The notes beneath the pieces are model-generated. The model saw nothing but the letters and a program-made list of their open reading frames with translations, was not told where the DNA came from and searched no databases. Both the position numbers and the translations under genes were made by a program. This document shows positions 25,003 through 34,429 of a DNA stretch of 64,000 nucleotides, piece by piece. How positions within the stretch are numbered: position 1 is the first letter of the stretch; each line of letters begins with the position of its first letter. The stretch comes from Candidatus Rhodobacter oscarellae. Its GTDB lineage: Bacteria; Pseudomonadota; Alphaproteobacteria; Rhodobacterales; Rhodobacteraceae. The stretch lies in the NCBI RefSeq assembly GCF_001078595.1, contig NZ_LFTY01000002.1, positions 579,378-643,377 of the forward strand, in the 5' to 3' direction.

Positions 25003-26808
25003 ATGGCTCGGGCACCGCTTTTACAACTCTCTGATATCGCGCTGACCTTCGGCGGCGACCCCGTCTTTGACGGTCTGGATCTGGTCGTTCAACCGGGGGA
25101 TCGCGTCGCGCTGGTCGGGCGCAACGGCTCGGGCAAGTCGACGCTGATGAAGGTCATGGCCGGCCTGGTCGAGGCGGACCGCGGCGCCCGGGTACTGCCC
25201 GCCGGTGTCTCGGTGGGCTATATGGAGCAGGACCCCACAATGGAGGGCTTTGCGACGCTGGGCGATTTCGCCGCCAGCGGGCTGGAGCCCGGCGAGGCCT
25301 ATAAGGTCGAGATGGCCGCCGAGGGGCTGAAGTTTAAGGCCGAGACGGCGGTGAACGTGGCCTCCGGCGGCGAGCGCCGCCGCGCCGCCCTGGCCAAGCT
25401 GATGGCGGAGGCGCCCGAGCTGATGCTGCTCGACGAGCCGACCAACCATCTCGACATCGACGCCATCGCCTGGCTTGAGGCCGAGCTGAAGGCCGCGCAA
25501 TCCGCCTATGTGCTGATCAGCCACGACCGCGCCTTCCTGAACGCGCTGACCAGGGCCACGCTTTGGATCGACCGCGGCGCGGTGCGCCGCCGCGAGCTTG
25601 GGTTCGGCGGCTTCGAGGCCTGGCGCGACGAGATCTGGGCCGAAGAGGACCTCAAGCGCCACAAGCTGGACCGCAAGATCAAGGCCGAGGCGCGCTGGGC
25701 CGTGGAAGGCATCAGCGCGCGGCGCAAGCGCAACCAGGGGCGCGTGCGGGCCCTGCAGGCCCTGCGGGCCGAGCGCGCCTCGCAGATCAGGCGGCAGGAC
25801 GCCGCCGCCATGGCGCTGGATGCGGGCAGCAAGAGCGGCAAGCGCGTGATCGAGGCGCGTGGGATATCAAAGGCCTTTGGCGACAAGGCCATCCTGCGCC
25901 CCTTTGACCTGCGCGTGCTGCGCGGCGACCGCGTTGCCTTTGTGGGCCCGAACGGCGTCGGCAAGACCACACTGATCAAAATGCTGACCGGGGCCTTGGC
26001 GCCGGATACCGGCAGCGTGACCCTGGGCACCAACCTGGAACTGGCGGTGTTCGACCAGAACCGCGAGAGCCTTGCGCCCGACGTGACGCTCTGGGACGCC
26101 CTGGCGGGCGACAATGAGATCGGCGTTAGCGGCAAGGCCGACCAGGTGATGGTGCGCGGCGCGCCCAAGCATGTTGTGGGCTATCTCAAGGAATTCCTCT
26201 TCACCGACCAGCAGGCGCGGGCGCCAGTGCGCTCGCTGTCGGGGGGCGAGAAGGCGCGGCTGGTGCTGGCCAAGATCATGGCCAAGCCCTCGAACCTGCT
26301 GGTGCTGGACGAGCCGACGAATGATTTGGACATCGAGACGCTGGACCTGCTGCAGGAGATCCTGGGCGACTACTCGGGCACGGTTCTTTTGGTCAGCCAC
26401 GACCGGGACTTCATCGACCGCGTGGCGACCACGACGGTGCTAATGTCCGGCGATGGCCGCGCGGTGGTGCACGCGGGGGGCTGGTCGGATCTGCCGCCAC
26501 GACAGGCCGAGGATCGCCCGCAAGGGCGGATGAGGCCCGCCGCCAAGGACAAGCCCACCAAGCCGCAACCCGCGCCGCAACGCGCCGCGCTCAGCTTCAC
26601 CGAGAAGCACCGGCTGGAGGCGCTGCCGGGCGAGATCGAGCGCTTGGAGGCCGAGATCGCCAAGCTCAGCGAATTCCTATCGGACCCGGCGCTCTTCACC
26701 GATCAGCCAAAGAAGTTCGAGAAAGCCAGCGCCGCGCTGGTGGAGCGACAACAGGCACTCTCGGCGGCGGAAACGGAATGGCTGGAACTTGAGGAGAAGG
26801 CACAATGA
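25003..26808 (+). CDS. ABC-F family ATPase, Uup-like
   Basis: A 601-residue soluble protein with two ABC domains and no membrane segments. Walker A motifs are GRNGSGKST (about 39) and GPNGVGKTT (about 315). Signatures are ASGGERRR (about 121) and LSGGEKAR (about 413), and Walker B regions LLDEPTNHLDI and VLDEPTNDLDI. The C-terminus after about 520 is a coiled coil (LEALPGEIERLEAEIAKLSE), as in Uup, which acts at ribosomes or DNA. The stop overlaps ddaH as ATGA. Confidence 0.93.
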   Translation: MARAPLLQLSDIALTFGGDPVFDGLDLVVQPGDRVALVGRNGSGKSTLMKVMAGLVEADRGARVLPAGVSVGYMEQDPTMEGFATLGDFAASGLEPGEAYKVEMAAEGLKFKAETAVNVASGGERRRAALAKLMAEAPELMLLDEPTNHLDIDAIAWLEAELKAAQSAYVLISHDRAFLNALTRATLWIDRGAVRRRELGFGGFEAWRDEIWAEEDLKRHKLDRKIKAEARWAVEGISARRKRNQGRVRALQALRAERASQIRRQDAAAMALDAGSKSGKRVIEARGISKAFGDKAILRPFDLRVLRGDRVAFVGPNGVGKTTLIKMLTGALAPDTGSVTLGTNLELAVFDQNRESLAPDVTLWDALAGDNEIGVSGKADQVMVRGAPKHVVGYLKEFLFTDQQARAPVRSLSGGEKARLVLAKIMAKPSNLLVLDEPTNDLDIETLDLLQEILGDYSGTVLLVSHDRDFIDRVATTTVLMSGDGRAVVHAGGWSDLPPRQAEDRPQGRMRPAAKDKPTKPQPAPQRAALSFTEKHRLEALPGEIERLEAEIAKLSEFLSDPALFTDQPKKFEKASAALVERQQALSAAETEWLELEEKAQ

Positions 26809-27596
26809 ACGGGAAATCCTATCGCTTCACCCACGCGATCTGCCGCGAGGTCAGCGCCAGCGCCACCCAGGGCCTGCGCGCCGTGGACATTGGCGCGCCG
26901 GACCTGGCGCAGTTCCGCGCTGACCATGCCGACTATGTCGCGGTGTTGCGCTCTACGGGCGCGGAGGTCACCGTGCTGCCCGCATTGGAGGCGTTTCCGG
27001 ACGGCGTTTTCGTGGAGGATGCGGCAATCTGTTTGGCCGAGGGCGCGGTGGTGACCCGGCCCGGAGCGCCGTCGCGCCTGGGCGAGGCGGCGGCGATGGC
27101 GCCGGTCCTGGAGGGGTTCTACGAGGATGTCGTTTGGGTCGAGGACGGGTTCATCGAGGGCGGCGACGTGCTGGTGACCGAGCGTGAGATCCTGGTGGGC
27201 ACCTCGGCGCGCACCGACGCGACGGGGATCGCAACCCTGACGCGGCTGGTCGCGCGCTGGGGATACGCCCTGCGCGTGGTCGAGACCCCGCCCGGCGTGC
27301 TGCATTTCAAGACTGACTGCGCGCTGCTGGATGAAGAGACCGTGCTGGCGACGCCGCGGCTGGCCGCCTCGGGCTGCTTCGAAGGCTACCGGGTGATCCA
27401 TACCGGCGAGGGCGAGGAGGCCGCGGCGAATGTGATCCGCTTCAACGACCTGGTGGTCATGCCCTCCGGATTTGCCCGCACGCAAGAGGCTATTGAGGCG
27501 GCGGGCTACACCGTCCGACCGGTGGGCAACTCGGAGGCCGCAAAGCTCGATGGCGGGATGTCCTGCCTGTCGCTGCGGTTCTCGCCTGCGGGATAG
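26805..27596 (+). CDS. ddaH: dimethylarginine dimethylaminohydrolase (DDAH)
   Basis: A 263-residue amidinotransferase-fold hydrolase. Substrate and catalytic residues are visible: FPDGVFVEDAA near 65, EGGDVLV, the catalytic His in LHFKTDCALL near 167 and the nucleophile Cys in LDGGMSCLSLRF near 255. It splits methylated arginines to citrulline and methylamines. Its start overlaps the ABC-F stop. The downstream 260 nt hold a palindrome array and no gene. Confidence 0.93.
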   Translation: MNGKSYRFTHAICREVSASATQGLRAVDIGAPDLAQFRADHADYVAVLRSTGAEVTVLPALEAFPDGVFVEDAAICLAEGAVVTRPGAPSRLGEAAAMAPVLEGFYEDVVWVEDGFIEGGDVLVTEREILVGTSARTDATGIATLTRLVARWGYALRVVETPPGVLHFKTDCALLDEETVLATPRLAASGCFEGYRVIHTGEGEEAAANVIRFNDLVVMPSGFARTQEAIEAAGYTVRPVGNSEAAKLDGGMSCLSLRFSPAG

Positions 27597-27627
27597 GTTG
27601 GTTTCGGCCTGAAACGGTCCTTTGGAG

Positions 27628-27799
27628 GCGCCAAATCTCTTGCAAGAGATTTGCACTTTCCTTCCAAGGAAAGTGGGGCCCGCAGCTGGCGAGCGGTCGC
27701 TTTTCAGGGGGTTAATTCGGGGCGCGCCATAGAAACTCTTTCAAGAGTTTCGCAATTTTCTTGCAAGAAAATTGCGCCGCGCCAAGACCCGCTGGAGGG
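27628..27799. repeat. four-palindrome repeat module, copy A
   Basis: Between the convergent ddaH and EamA genes lie four successive palindromes sharing a CTT-nn-AAG centre: AAATCTCTTGCAAGAGATTT (27633-27652), ACTTTCC/GGAAAGT (27655-27674), GAAACTCTTTCAAGAGTTTC (27732-27751) and a perfect 26-bp one with core TTTTCTTGCAAGAAAA (27751-27776). The same module, in the same order and orientation, occurs at 42930-43103. It is likely bidirectional terminator or a dispersed repeat; no coding potential. Confidence 0.85.
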
Positions 27800-27859
27800 C
27801 CAAGAACAGCTACAGCGGATCGGCAAAAAAGCCAGCATCAGCTTGTACAGCGAAACGCT

Positions 27860-28711
27860 TTAGGTCTGAGGTGGCTTCCGCGCCGCCAGGCGCTCGCGAT
27901 TGAGCGTATAGATGCCCGTCGCGGTGATGATCGCCGCGCCGACCCAGGTCCAGAGATCGGGCAGGTCCCCAAAGATGAGCCAGCCGTAGAAGGTGCTCCA
28001 GATCAGGATCGTGTAGTGCAGCGGCGCCACGACCACGGCCTGCGCCAGCTCCAGCGCTTTGATCACCAGGGTCTCGGCCAGGGCGGCCATAAGCGCCATG
28101 CTGATCAGCAGGGCGATCTGCCAGCCCTCGGTGGGCCATTGCCAGACGAAGGGCAGGGGCACGGATAAGAGCGCCACGCTGACCAGCGCGGTATAGGCCA
28201 CGGTGGTCATGGTGTTGTCGCTGCCCGCCAGCGCCCGGCTGACGATCTGGCGCACGGCGAAGAGCGCCGCGGCGAGGATCACCAGGAAGGCGGCCGGGTG
28301 GATGGCGCCGGTGCCGGGGCGGATGATGATCAGCGTCGCCAGGAAGCCGATGATCACCGCCGTCCAGCGCCGCATCCCGACCGGCTCGCGCAGGATCAGC
28401 GCGCCCATCAGCGTCACCATGAAGGGGGCCACAAAGGTGACCGCCACCGCGTCCGCCAGCGGCACGTAGCTGACCGCGAAGATGAACAGCGTGGCCGAGC
28501 CCGCCGCCACCGCGCCGCGCAGCACCTGCAGGCCAGGGGCCGCGGTGCGCAGGATCGAGGCGCCGTGGTAGCTCAGCATGAACACCAGCCCCAGGACCAG
28601 CCCGAGCTGGCGGAACCAGACGATCTGGAACGGGTGCAGCGTGTCGGTGAGGAACTTGGCCTGGGTGTCCACCGCCGAGAAGATGAACATGCCGCCGGCC
28701 ATGCACAGCAC
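27860..28711 (-). CDS. EamA/DMT family transporter
   Basis: A 283-residue inner-membrane protein with about ten hydrophobic helices in two EamA repeats. The first begins CMAGGMFIFSAVDTQAKFLT and the second near VILAAALFAVRQIVSRALAG (about 155). The segment ALVIKALELAQAVVVAPLHYTILIW is typical of exporters of the RhaT/YdcZ-like drug/metabolite superfamily. The start is uncertain: a GTG at 28711 or ATG at 28702; codons further upstream lack starts. Substrate unknown. It lies downstream of bactofilin in the same direction. Confidence 0.85.
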   Translation of the reverse strand: MLCMAGGMFIFSAVDTQAKFLTDTLHPFQIVWFRQLGLVLGLVFMLSYHGASILRTAAPGLQVLRGAVAAGSATLFIFAVSYVPLADAVAVTFVAPFMVTLMGALILREPVGMRRWTAVIIGFLATLIIIRPGTGAIHPAAFLVILAAALFAVRQIVSRALAGSDNTMTTVAYTALVSVALLSVPLPFVWQWPTEGWQIALLISMALMAALAETLVIKALELAQAVVVAPLHYTILIWSTFYGWLIFGDLPDLWTWVGAAIITATGIYTLNRERLAARKPPQT

Positions 28712-28833
28712 GCCCAGGGCCGCCCGGTTCGGGCGGCTGGGGGCATCCGGAGAGGGAGCGTTCAGAGGCGCGCTGGGCTGCGGGATGTCATCGGTCCGAT
28801 GAAACCGGCCGCCGCCGCGGCGGCCAAAGCGTC

Positions 28834-29148
28834 CTAGCCGCCGGTGATCTTAACCTCTCCGACAAGCTTGGCGCCCTTCTCAGAGGTCATGGTCTTGGCG
28901 GTCACCTGGCTGTTGACCTTCGAGGTCGCGCCAAGCGAAAGCTCGCCGCAGCTGACGCTGCCGGATTGCGAGCCCTGGATGCTGACCGTATCGGCGTTCA
29001 CCGCGCCGTTGACCTGGCCGCCCCCGGCCACGTCCACCGCCTTGGCGGTGATGTCGCCGGTGACCTTGCCCTTCACGCTGATCGCGCCCTCGGGCGACGA
29101 GATGTTCCCGTCCACGGTGAGATCGGATTCAATTACAGTTCCAGCCAT
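28834..29148 (-). CDS. bactofilin family cytoskeletal protein
   Basis: A 104-residue protein made almost wholly of the DUF583 beta-helix repeat: VIESDLTVDGNISSPEGAIS, VKGKVTGDITAKAVDVAGGG, VNGAVNADTVSIQGSQSGSV and so on to VGEVKITGG. Bactofilins polymerise without nucleotide and act in cell shape or polar organisation. AGGAAAG precedes the ATG. No peptidase or cell-wall partner gene is adjacent. Confidence 0.9.
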   Translation of the reverse strand: MAGTVIESDLTVDGNISSPEGAISVKGKVTGDITAKAVDVAGGGQVNGAVNADTVSIQGSQSGSVSCGELSLGATSKVNSQVTAKTMTSEKGAKLVGEVKITGG

Positions 29149-29239
29149 GTGTCTTTCCTAATTGAGCGCTGCGCCAGGCGCGGCCGCCATTGTCTTTGCG
29201 ATTGCCAATAACCTACACGTGTAGCACGAGACTGGCGAG

Positions 29240-30358
29240 ATGCTAGATGCAGATCGGCGGAATTGGGCAATGGCGCGGCGGGGTATCACGGGCTTGCAAG
29301 GTTTGGCGAAACTCTGGCCGCTGTTTGGGCTGGGCGCGTTGGGCGGGCTGCTGGCCTATTTGGCCGGGCTGCCGATGCCGTTCATGCTGGGCGCGATCGC
29401 GGGCGCGGGCGCCGGGGTGATGGTGCTGGAGGCGCGCCACGGCGCGCAGGACCGGCGCATGCCCAAGCCGCTGCGCGAGGCGTTTGTCTCGCTCATTGGG
29501 ATCATGATCGGGGCCAGCTTCTCGCCCGAGCTTCTGGCGGTGATGCCCGGGTTCTGGCCGTCGGCGCTGGCGGTGATCGGCTTTATCGCGGTGTCGCAGG
29601 TGGGCGGCTATTGGATCATGCGCGGCCTGGGCGGGTATAGACCGGTCGACGCGCTTTATGCCTCGATGCCGGGCGGCCTTGTGGAGGCCGCGATCCTGGG
29701 CGAGCAGGCCGGCGCGGACGGGCGGCTGATCTCGGTGCAGCATTTCATCCGGATCATCCTGGTGGTGTTCACGGTGCCGCTGCTGTTCTGGCTGTACACC
29801 GGGGCGGTGGTGGGCAGCGCGTCGGGGCAGGGCTTTGGCTCGGCCAGCTATGGCTGGCGCGACGTGGCCTGGGTGATCGGGCTCGCGCCCGTCGGGCTGG
29901 CCCTGGGCAGGCTCACGCGGCTGCCCGCGGGGCACCTGATGGGCCCCTTGATCCTAAGTGCGGCGCTGCACGCGCTGGGGGTGGTCGATGTCAGCGCGCC
30001 GCCCTGGATGCTGCACGCGGCGCAGCTGGTGGTCGGGGTGTCGCTGGGGGCGCAGTTCTCGGGGCTGACGGCACGGGTGCTGCTGCGCGGGCTGGGCGTG
30101 GGGGTCGTGGCGGTGGCCTATATGCTGGTGGTGGGGCTGGGCTTTGCGCTGGCGCTGGCGCCGTGGCTGCCGGCCAGCCCGGTGACGATGTTTCTGAGCT
30201 TCGCACCCGGCGGGGTGACCGAGATGAGCCTGATCGCCCTCAGCCTAAACACCTCGCCGGTGGTGGTCTCGGTGCATCACCTGATCCGCATCAGCTGCGC
30301 GGTGTTCGTGACGCAGTGGATGGGGCGGCGCCTGGTGGGGGTGGCGGCGCGGCGATAG
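29240..30358 (+). CDS. AbrB/AimA-type membrane protein (PF05145-like)
   Basis: A 372-residue polytopic protein with two repeats, each marked by an amphipathic Pro-Gly-Gly motif: ALYASMPGGLVEAAILGEQA (about 138-157) and FLSFAPGGVTEMSLIALSLN (about 318-337). Family members were named ammonia monooxygenase/AbrB-like and are presumed transporters; the substrate is unknown. A second possible start (ATG 29270) would remove ten hydrophilic residues. Confidence 0.85.
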   Translation: MLDADRRNWAMARRGITGLQGLAKLWPLFGLGALGGLLAYLAGLPMPFMLGAIAGAGAGVMVLEARHGAQDRRMPKPLREAFVSLIGIMIGASFSPELLAVMPGFWPSALAVIGFIAVSQVGGYWIMRGLGGYRPVDALYASMPGGLVEAAILGEQAGADGRLISVQHFIRIILVVFTVPLLFWLYTGAVVGSASGQGFGSASYGWRDVAWVIGLAPVGLALGRLTRLPAGHLMGPLILSAALHALGVVDVSAPPWMLHAAQLVVGVSLGAQFSGLTARVLLRGLGVGVVAVAYMLVVGLGFALALAPWLPASPVTMFLSFAPGGVTEMSLIALSLNTSPVVVSVHHLIRISCAVFVTQWMGRRLVGVAARR

Positions 30359-30404
30359 GCGCGGGGCCGGGGCGGGCCTGGACTGGCGGGGCCTTAGACA
30401 GGCC

Positions 30405-31721
30405 TTAGACGGGGGCCGCCGCGCCCAGGATGGACGGCTCTCGCCGCGCGGCGCAGCCGTCGCGGGGGCAGATGCGGCAGCTCATGCCCACCGGCTGCGG
30501 GGCGGCGTCCGGCGGCCGCGCGCGGTCCGGCGGCAGGATCAGCATGGTGGCCTCATAGACCATGGGGGCGTCGAAATCGGCCGGGGTCATGGGCTGGGCG
30601 ACGGCGTAGGTCAAGAACCGCATCTGATCGCGCCCCGCGGTCTCGACCACCGCGCGCACCGGGGTCATGGGCCGCGACAGGGCCTGGTAGAGCGGCCAGA
30701 GCGGGCAGGCGGCCCCGAAGCGGGGCAGCGGGAAGCCGTCAACCGGCTTGCGGAATGTCAGGGTGCCCGAGGCGTCGCAGACCACAAGCCCGATGCTGCC
30801 CGCGCCCTCAGGCGTCGGCAGCATCGCCACGCGGCGCATGGCGCTGGCCAGATCCACGTCGAAGGCCGCGGCAAGCCGGGCCACGTCCATGCCCGTCTCT
30901 TTTGCGCTGTCTTGGAACGCGGCCAGCGGCATGCGGGCGGCGTCGGCGCGGTAGCGCGCGAACATGGCCTTGGCCAGGCTGCGGGCCTGCGGGCTGGCGA
31001 TCCCCGGCGCCGTGGCAAAGAGCAGCTCGTCGGAGGGGCCAAGCGCGCGCTCCAGCGCTTCGATGTGGTGGCCCTGGGCCTTCAGCCAGGCCTCCAGCTC
31101 GTCCTGCGGCGTGTCCGGCCCGCCCTCGGGGGCGTCGCTTTGCTCTAGATAGGTCACCAGCTCCTGGCTGGAGGCGGTCAGCCGCTGGCTGTCCTCGTGG
31201 ATGTTGCGGTGGAACCGGTCGCGCCATTCCGGCTCGATCTCTGCGGTGTCCACCAGGATCGAGGCGGCCGAGCCGATCGCGGTGGCGGTGGACAGCAGCT
31301 CGTGCAGGGCGTCGGCCAGCTGCGGGTCGTGGGTCAGGCGGTCGGACAGACCCGCCACCACCCGTTCCAGGTCGCCGATGCGTTGCTGCTGCGCGGCCAG
31401 GACCGCGGCCCAGCCGGGGAAGCGCCCGGCCAGCTCTTCTGCGCGGTCCACCTCGGCGCCGGCACCCGCGTGGTCCGCGGCGGCGTCGCGCAGCGCCAGC
31501 AGGGCGGTCGCGCCGGCGCCCTCGGCCAGGGTGTTGGGGTCGACCTCCAGGGCGGTTGCGATGTCGGACAGAAGCTTGCCGCCGATTCTCCGGCGGTTGT
31601 GCTCGATGAGGTTGAGATAGGCCGCGGAGATGCCGACTTGACGGGCGAGTCCGGCCTGCTTCATACCCGCGATTAACCTGCGCTCGCGGATGCGGGAGCC
31701 GGTGAGAACCTGCGTCGCCAT
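30405..31721 (-). CDS. ScfR/RamB-type transcriptional regulator (XRE HTH plus short-chain fatty acyl sensor)
   Basis: A 438-residue regulator. It starts with an XRE helix-turn-helix (IRERRLIAGMKQAGLARQVG, then GISAAYLNLIEHNRRRIGG, residues about 11-45). A long alpha-helical middle follows. The C-terminal domain typical of short-chain fatty-acid regulators ends with a Cys-rich CRICPRDGCAARREPS. AAGGAGG lies 6 nt before the ATG. Relatives control acetate and propionate genes. Divergent from a Liv-type transporter operon followed by acsA, which fits control of acetyl-CoA metabolism. Confidence 0.88.
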   Translation of the reverse strand: MATQVLTGSRIRERRLIAGMKQAGLARQVGISAAYLNLIEHNRRRIGGKLLSDIATALEVDPNTLAEGAGATALLALRDAAADHAGAGAEVDRAEELAGRFPGWAAVLAAQQQRIGDLERVVAGLSDRLTHDPQLADALHELLSTATAIGSAASILVDTAEIEPEWRDRFHRNIHEDSQRLTASSQELVTYLEQSDAPEGGPDTPQDELEAWLKAQGHHIEALERALGPSDELLFATAPGIASPQARSLAKAMFARYRADAARMPLAAFQDSAKETGMDVARLAAAFDVDLASAMRRVAMLPTPEGAGSIGLVVCDASGTLTFRKPVDGFPLPRFGAACPLWPLYQALSRPMTPVRAVVETAGRDQMRFLTYAVAQPMTPADFDAPMVYEATMLILPPDRARPPDAAPQPVGMSCRICPRDGCAARREPSILGAAAPV

Positions 31722-31944
31722 GACTAGCCTCCTTGAAACGCAGCATTTTCCCTAAGGTAAGTTAAAGTTTTTACAAAATCCAGATCGTCAATGTATATTA
31801 ATTTACAGAATTTTTCTTTCGTATGAGGCTCTTGTTGCGTAGTTTTCAATCCCTGCTCATTATTATGGCACCCTGAAAAGGTGTGCGGTGCGTGGCTTGA
31901 GGAGAAGCGCGGGCCGCAGGACAGTACTCAATGGGAGGATTTAT

Positions 31945-33297
31945 ATGTCCAGACTTCATCTCACACGTCGTGGTGTGCTCAAGACCGGTGCAGCCGCCGG
32001 TACGGGCCTTGCGATGCCAACTATTCTGACCGCGGCAAGCCACGCGGGCTACACCAACGCGCCCACGGGCAGCTCGGTGACGCTCGGATTTAACGTGCCG
32101 CAAACCGGTCCCTACGCGGACGAAGGCGCTGACGAGCTGCTGGCGCAGCAGCTGGCGGTCGAGCACATTAACGGCGAGGGCGATGGCGGCTGCCTGAACA
32201 CCTTCACCTCGAAGGCACTCAAGGGCAACGGCATCCTGGGCAAGAAGGTCGAATACGTGACCGGCGACACCCAGACCAAGTCGGACGCCGCGCGGGCATC
32301 GGCCAAGTCGATGATCGAAAAAGACGGCGCGATCATGATCAATGGCGGCTCGTCCTCGGGCGTGGCCGTTGCGGTTCAGGGCCTCTGCCAAGAGGCGGGC
32401 ATCATCTTTATGGCCGGCCTGACCCACGCCAACGACACCACCGGTAAGGACCGCAAGGCCAACGGCTTCCGCCACTTCTTTAACGCCTACATGTCGGGTG
32501 CCGCTCTGGCGCCGGTGCTGGCCAACGAGATGGGCAACGAGCGCCGCGCCTACCACCTGACCGCCGATTACAACTGGGGCTGGACCCAGGAGGAATCGAT
32601 CGTGGCCTCCACCGAGGCCATGGGCTGGGAGACCGTCAACACGGTCAAGACGCCGCTGGCATCGACCGACTTCTCGTCCTACATCACCCCGGTTCTGAAC
32701 TCGGGAGCGGACGTGCTGGTGCTGAACCACTACGGCGGCAACATGGTGAACTCGCTGTCCAACGCGATCCAGTTCGACCTGCTCAACAAGCAGGTGAACG
32801 GCAAGGACTTCAAGATCGTCGTGCCGCTCTACTCCGAGCTGATGGCCGCTGGTGCGGGCGAGAACATCAAGGGCGTGCTGGGTTCGATGAACTACAACTG
32901 GCAGCTCAACAACGAGGGCTCGCAGCAGTTCGTCAAGTCGTTCGGCGAGAAGTACGGCAAGCCGCCTTCGAACTCGGCGCAGACCTGCTACGCGCAGGTT
33001 CTGCTCTACGCGGACGCCTGCGAGCGTGCGGGCACGTTCAACCCCTGTGGGGTGGCCGAGGCGCTCGAGGACTTCGAGTTCGACGGTCTGGGCAACGGCA
33101 AGACGCTGTATCGCGGTGCCGATCACCAGTGCTTCAAGGACGTTCTGGTTGTGCGCGGCGCGCAGAACCCGACCAACGCCTATGACACGCTGGAGATCGT
33201 CGAGATCACCCCGGTGGAGAACGTCACCTACGCGCCGAACCACCCGATGTTCGGCGGCGACGAAGCCAGCCTGGGTGCTTGCAACCCCGGCGCTTAA
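31945..33297 (+). CDS. Liv-type ABC transporter substrate-binding protein
   Basis: A 450-residue periplasmic binding protein with a Tat-like leader (LTRRGVLKTGAAAGTGLAMP), preceded by GGGAGGAT before the ATG at 31945. It has the type I two-lobe fold: VTLGFNVPQTGPYADEGADE, INGGSSSGVAVAVQGLCQEA, and RRAYHLTADYNWGWTQEESI near 195. It belongs to the branched-chain amino acid/amide/urea class. The ligand is not determined; the operon with acsA hints at a short-chain carboxylate or amide. The first gene of a five-gene importer. Confidence 0.92.
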   Translation: MSRLHLTRRGVLKTGAAAGTGLAMPTILTAASHAGYTNAPTGSSVTLGFNVPQTGPYADEGADELLAQQLAVEHINGEGDGGCLNTFTSKALKGNGILGKKVEYVTGDTQTKSDAARASAKSMIEKDGAIMINGGSSSGVAVAVQGLCQEAGIIFMAGLTHANDTTGKDRKANGFRHFFNAYMSGAALAPVLANEMGNERRAYHLTADYNWGWTQEESIVASTEAMGWETVNTVKTPLASTDFSSYITPVLNSGADVLVLNHYGGNMVNSLSNAIQFDLLNKQVNGKDFKIVVPLYSELMAAGAGENIKGVLGSMNYNWQLNNEGSQQFVKSFGEKYGKPPSNSAQTCYAQVLLYADACERAGTFNPCGVAEALEDFEFDGLGNGKTLYRGADHQCFKDVLVVRGAQNPTNAYDTLEIVEITPVENVTYAPNHPMFGGDEASLGACNPGA

Positions 33298-33402
33298 GCT
33301 CAATCGCACGCGGCGCGGGGCAACGCCCGCGCTTCTCCAAAGTAAATGTTTCCTCCGGCACAGGCCGGGGGGAACCTCTTCCAGCCATCCAAGGTGGGGA
33401 CA

Positions 33403-34425
33403 ATGGACGCCTTTATCCTGCAAATCCTAAACGGCCTCGACAAGGGCTCGGCCTATGCGCTGATCGCCCTGGGGCTGACGCTTATCTTCGGCACGCTTGG
33501 CGTGGTGAACTTCGCGCATGGCGCGCTGTTCATGATCGGCGCCTTCTGCGCGGTCTCGGTGCAAAAGCTGCTCTCGCTGAGCTACATCGTCATCGACGAG
33601 ACCCAGAAGGACTTCCTGGGCAACCCGCTCAAGGTCGAGGTGCCCTATGTCGAGGGCATATTCGGCAAGGCGCTGGGGACGTCGATCATAGATTGGGCGG
33701 TCCCGCTGGCGATCCTGGTCACCATCCCGGTGATGGTGCTGATCGGCTTCGTGATGGAGCGCGGGCTGATCAAGCATTTCTACAAGCGCCCGCACGCGGA
33801 TCAGATCCTCGTGACCTTTGGCCTGGCGATCGTCTTGCAGGAGATCATCAAGGCCAATTTCGGCGCCAACCCGATCCAGACGCCGCCGCCTGATGCGATG
33901 ATGGGCGTGCTGAACGTGGGCGCCGCGGTGGGGCTGGACCTGCCCTATCCGATCTGGCGGATCACCTACTTCCTGTTCTCGCTGATCATCATCTGCGGCG
34001 TGTTTGCCTTCCTGCAGTTCACCACTTTCGGCATGGTCGTGCGGGCTGGCATGGCCGACCGCGAGACGGTGCAGATGCTGGGCATCAATATCGACCGGCG
34101 CTTTACGATCATGTTCGGGGTCGCCGCCGCGGTGGCGGGGCTTGCGGGGGTGATGTACGGGCCGATCAACCCGCCGAATTACCACATGGGCATGGACTTT
34201 CTGGTGCTCAGCTTCGTGGTGGTTGTTGTGGGCGGCATGGGCAGCCTGCCGGGGGCGGTGCTGGCGGGCTTCCTGCTGGGCATCCTCGAGAGCTTTGCCT
34301 CCACCACCTGGGCCACCACCACGCTGCCCGGGATCAACCAAGTCATCATCTACCTTGTGGCCATTGTTGTCCTGCTGCTGCGTCCGCGCGGCCTGATGGG
34401 GCGCAAAGGCGTGATGGAGGAGTAA
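33403..34425 (+). CDS. Liv-type ABC transporter permease (LivH-like)
   Basis: A 340-residue inner-membrane permease starting [20 protein letters not shown], with AAGGTGGGG upstream. LivH marks: [20 protein letters not shown] (about 22-41), [20 protein letters not shown] and the coupling segment [20 protein letters not shown] (about 209). An insertion of about 25 residues (about 55-80) in the first periplasmic loop is longer than in classical LivH. livM follows after 4 nt. Confidence 0.93.
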   Translation: MDAFILQILNGLDKGSAYALIALGLTLIFGTLGVVNFAHGALFMIGAFCAVSVQKLLSLSYIVIDETQKDFLGNPLKVEVPYVEGIFGKALGTSIIDWAVPLAILVTIPVMVLIGFVMERGLIKHFYKRPHADQILVTFGLAIVLQEIIKANFGANPIQTPPPDAMMGVLNVGAAVGLDLPYPIWRITYFLFSLIIICGVFAFLQFTTFGMVVRAGMADRETVQMLGINIDRRFTIMFGVAAAVAGLAGVMYGPINPPNYHMGMDFLVLSFVVVVVGGMGSLPGAVLAGFLLGILESFASTTWATTTLPGINQVIIYLVAIVVLLLRPRGLMGRKGVMEE

Positions 34426-34429
34426 GAAC

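Noticed and set aside
27628-27799. CRISPR-like array at the palindrome modules
   Set aside because: Units differ in sequence, have no equal spacers, no cas genes are near, and each unit is an individual palindrome.
31846-33423. 525-codon minus-strand frame over the substrate-binding protein
   Set aside because: Antisense shadow of a gene with a Tat-like leader, strong ribosome binding site and operon context.
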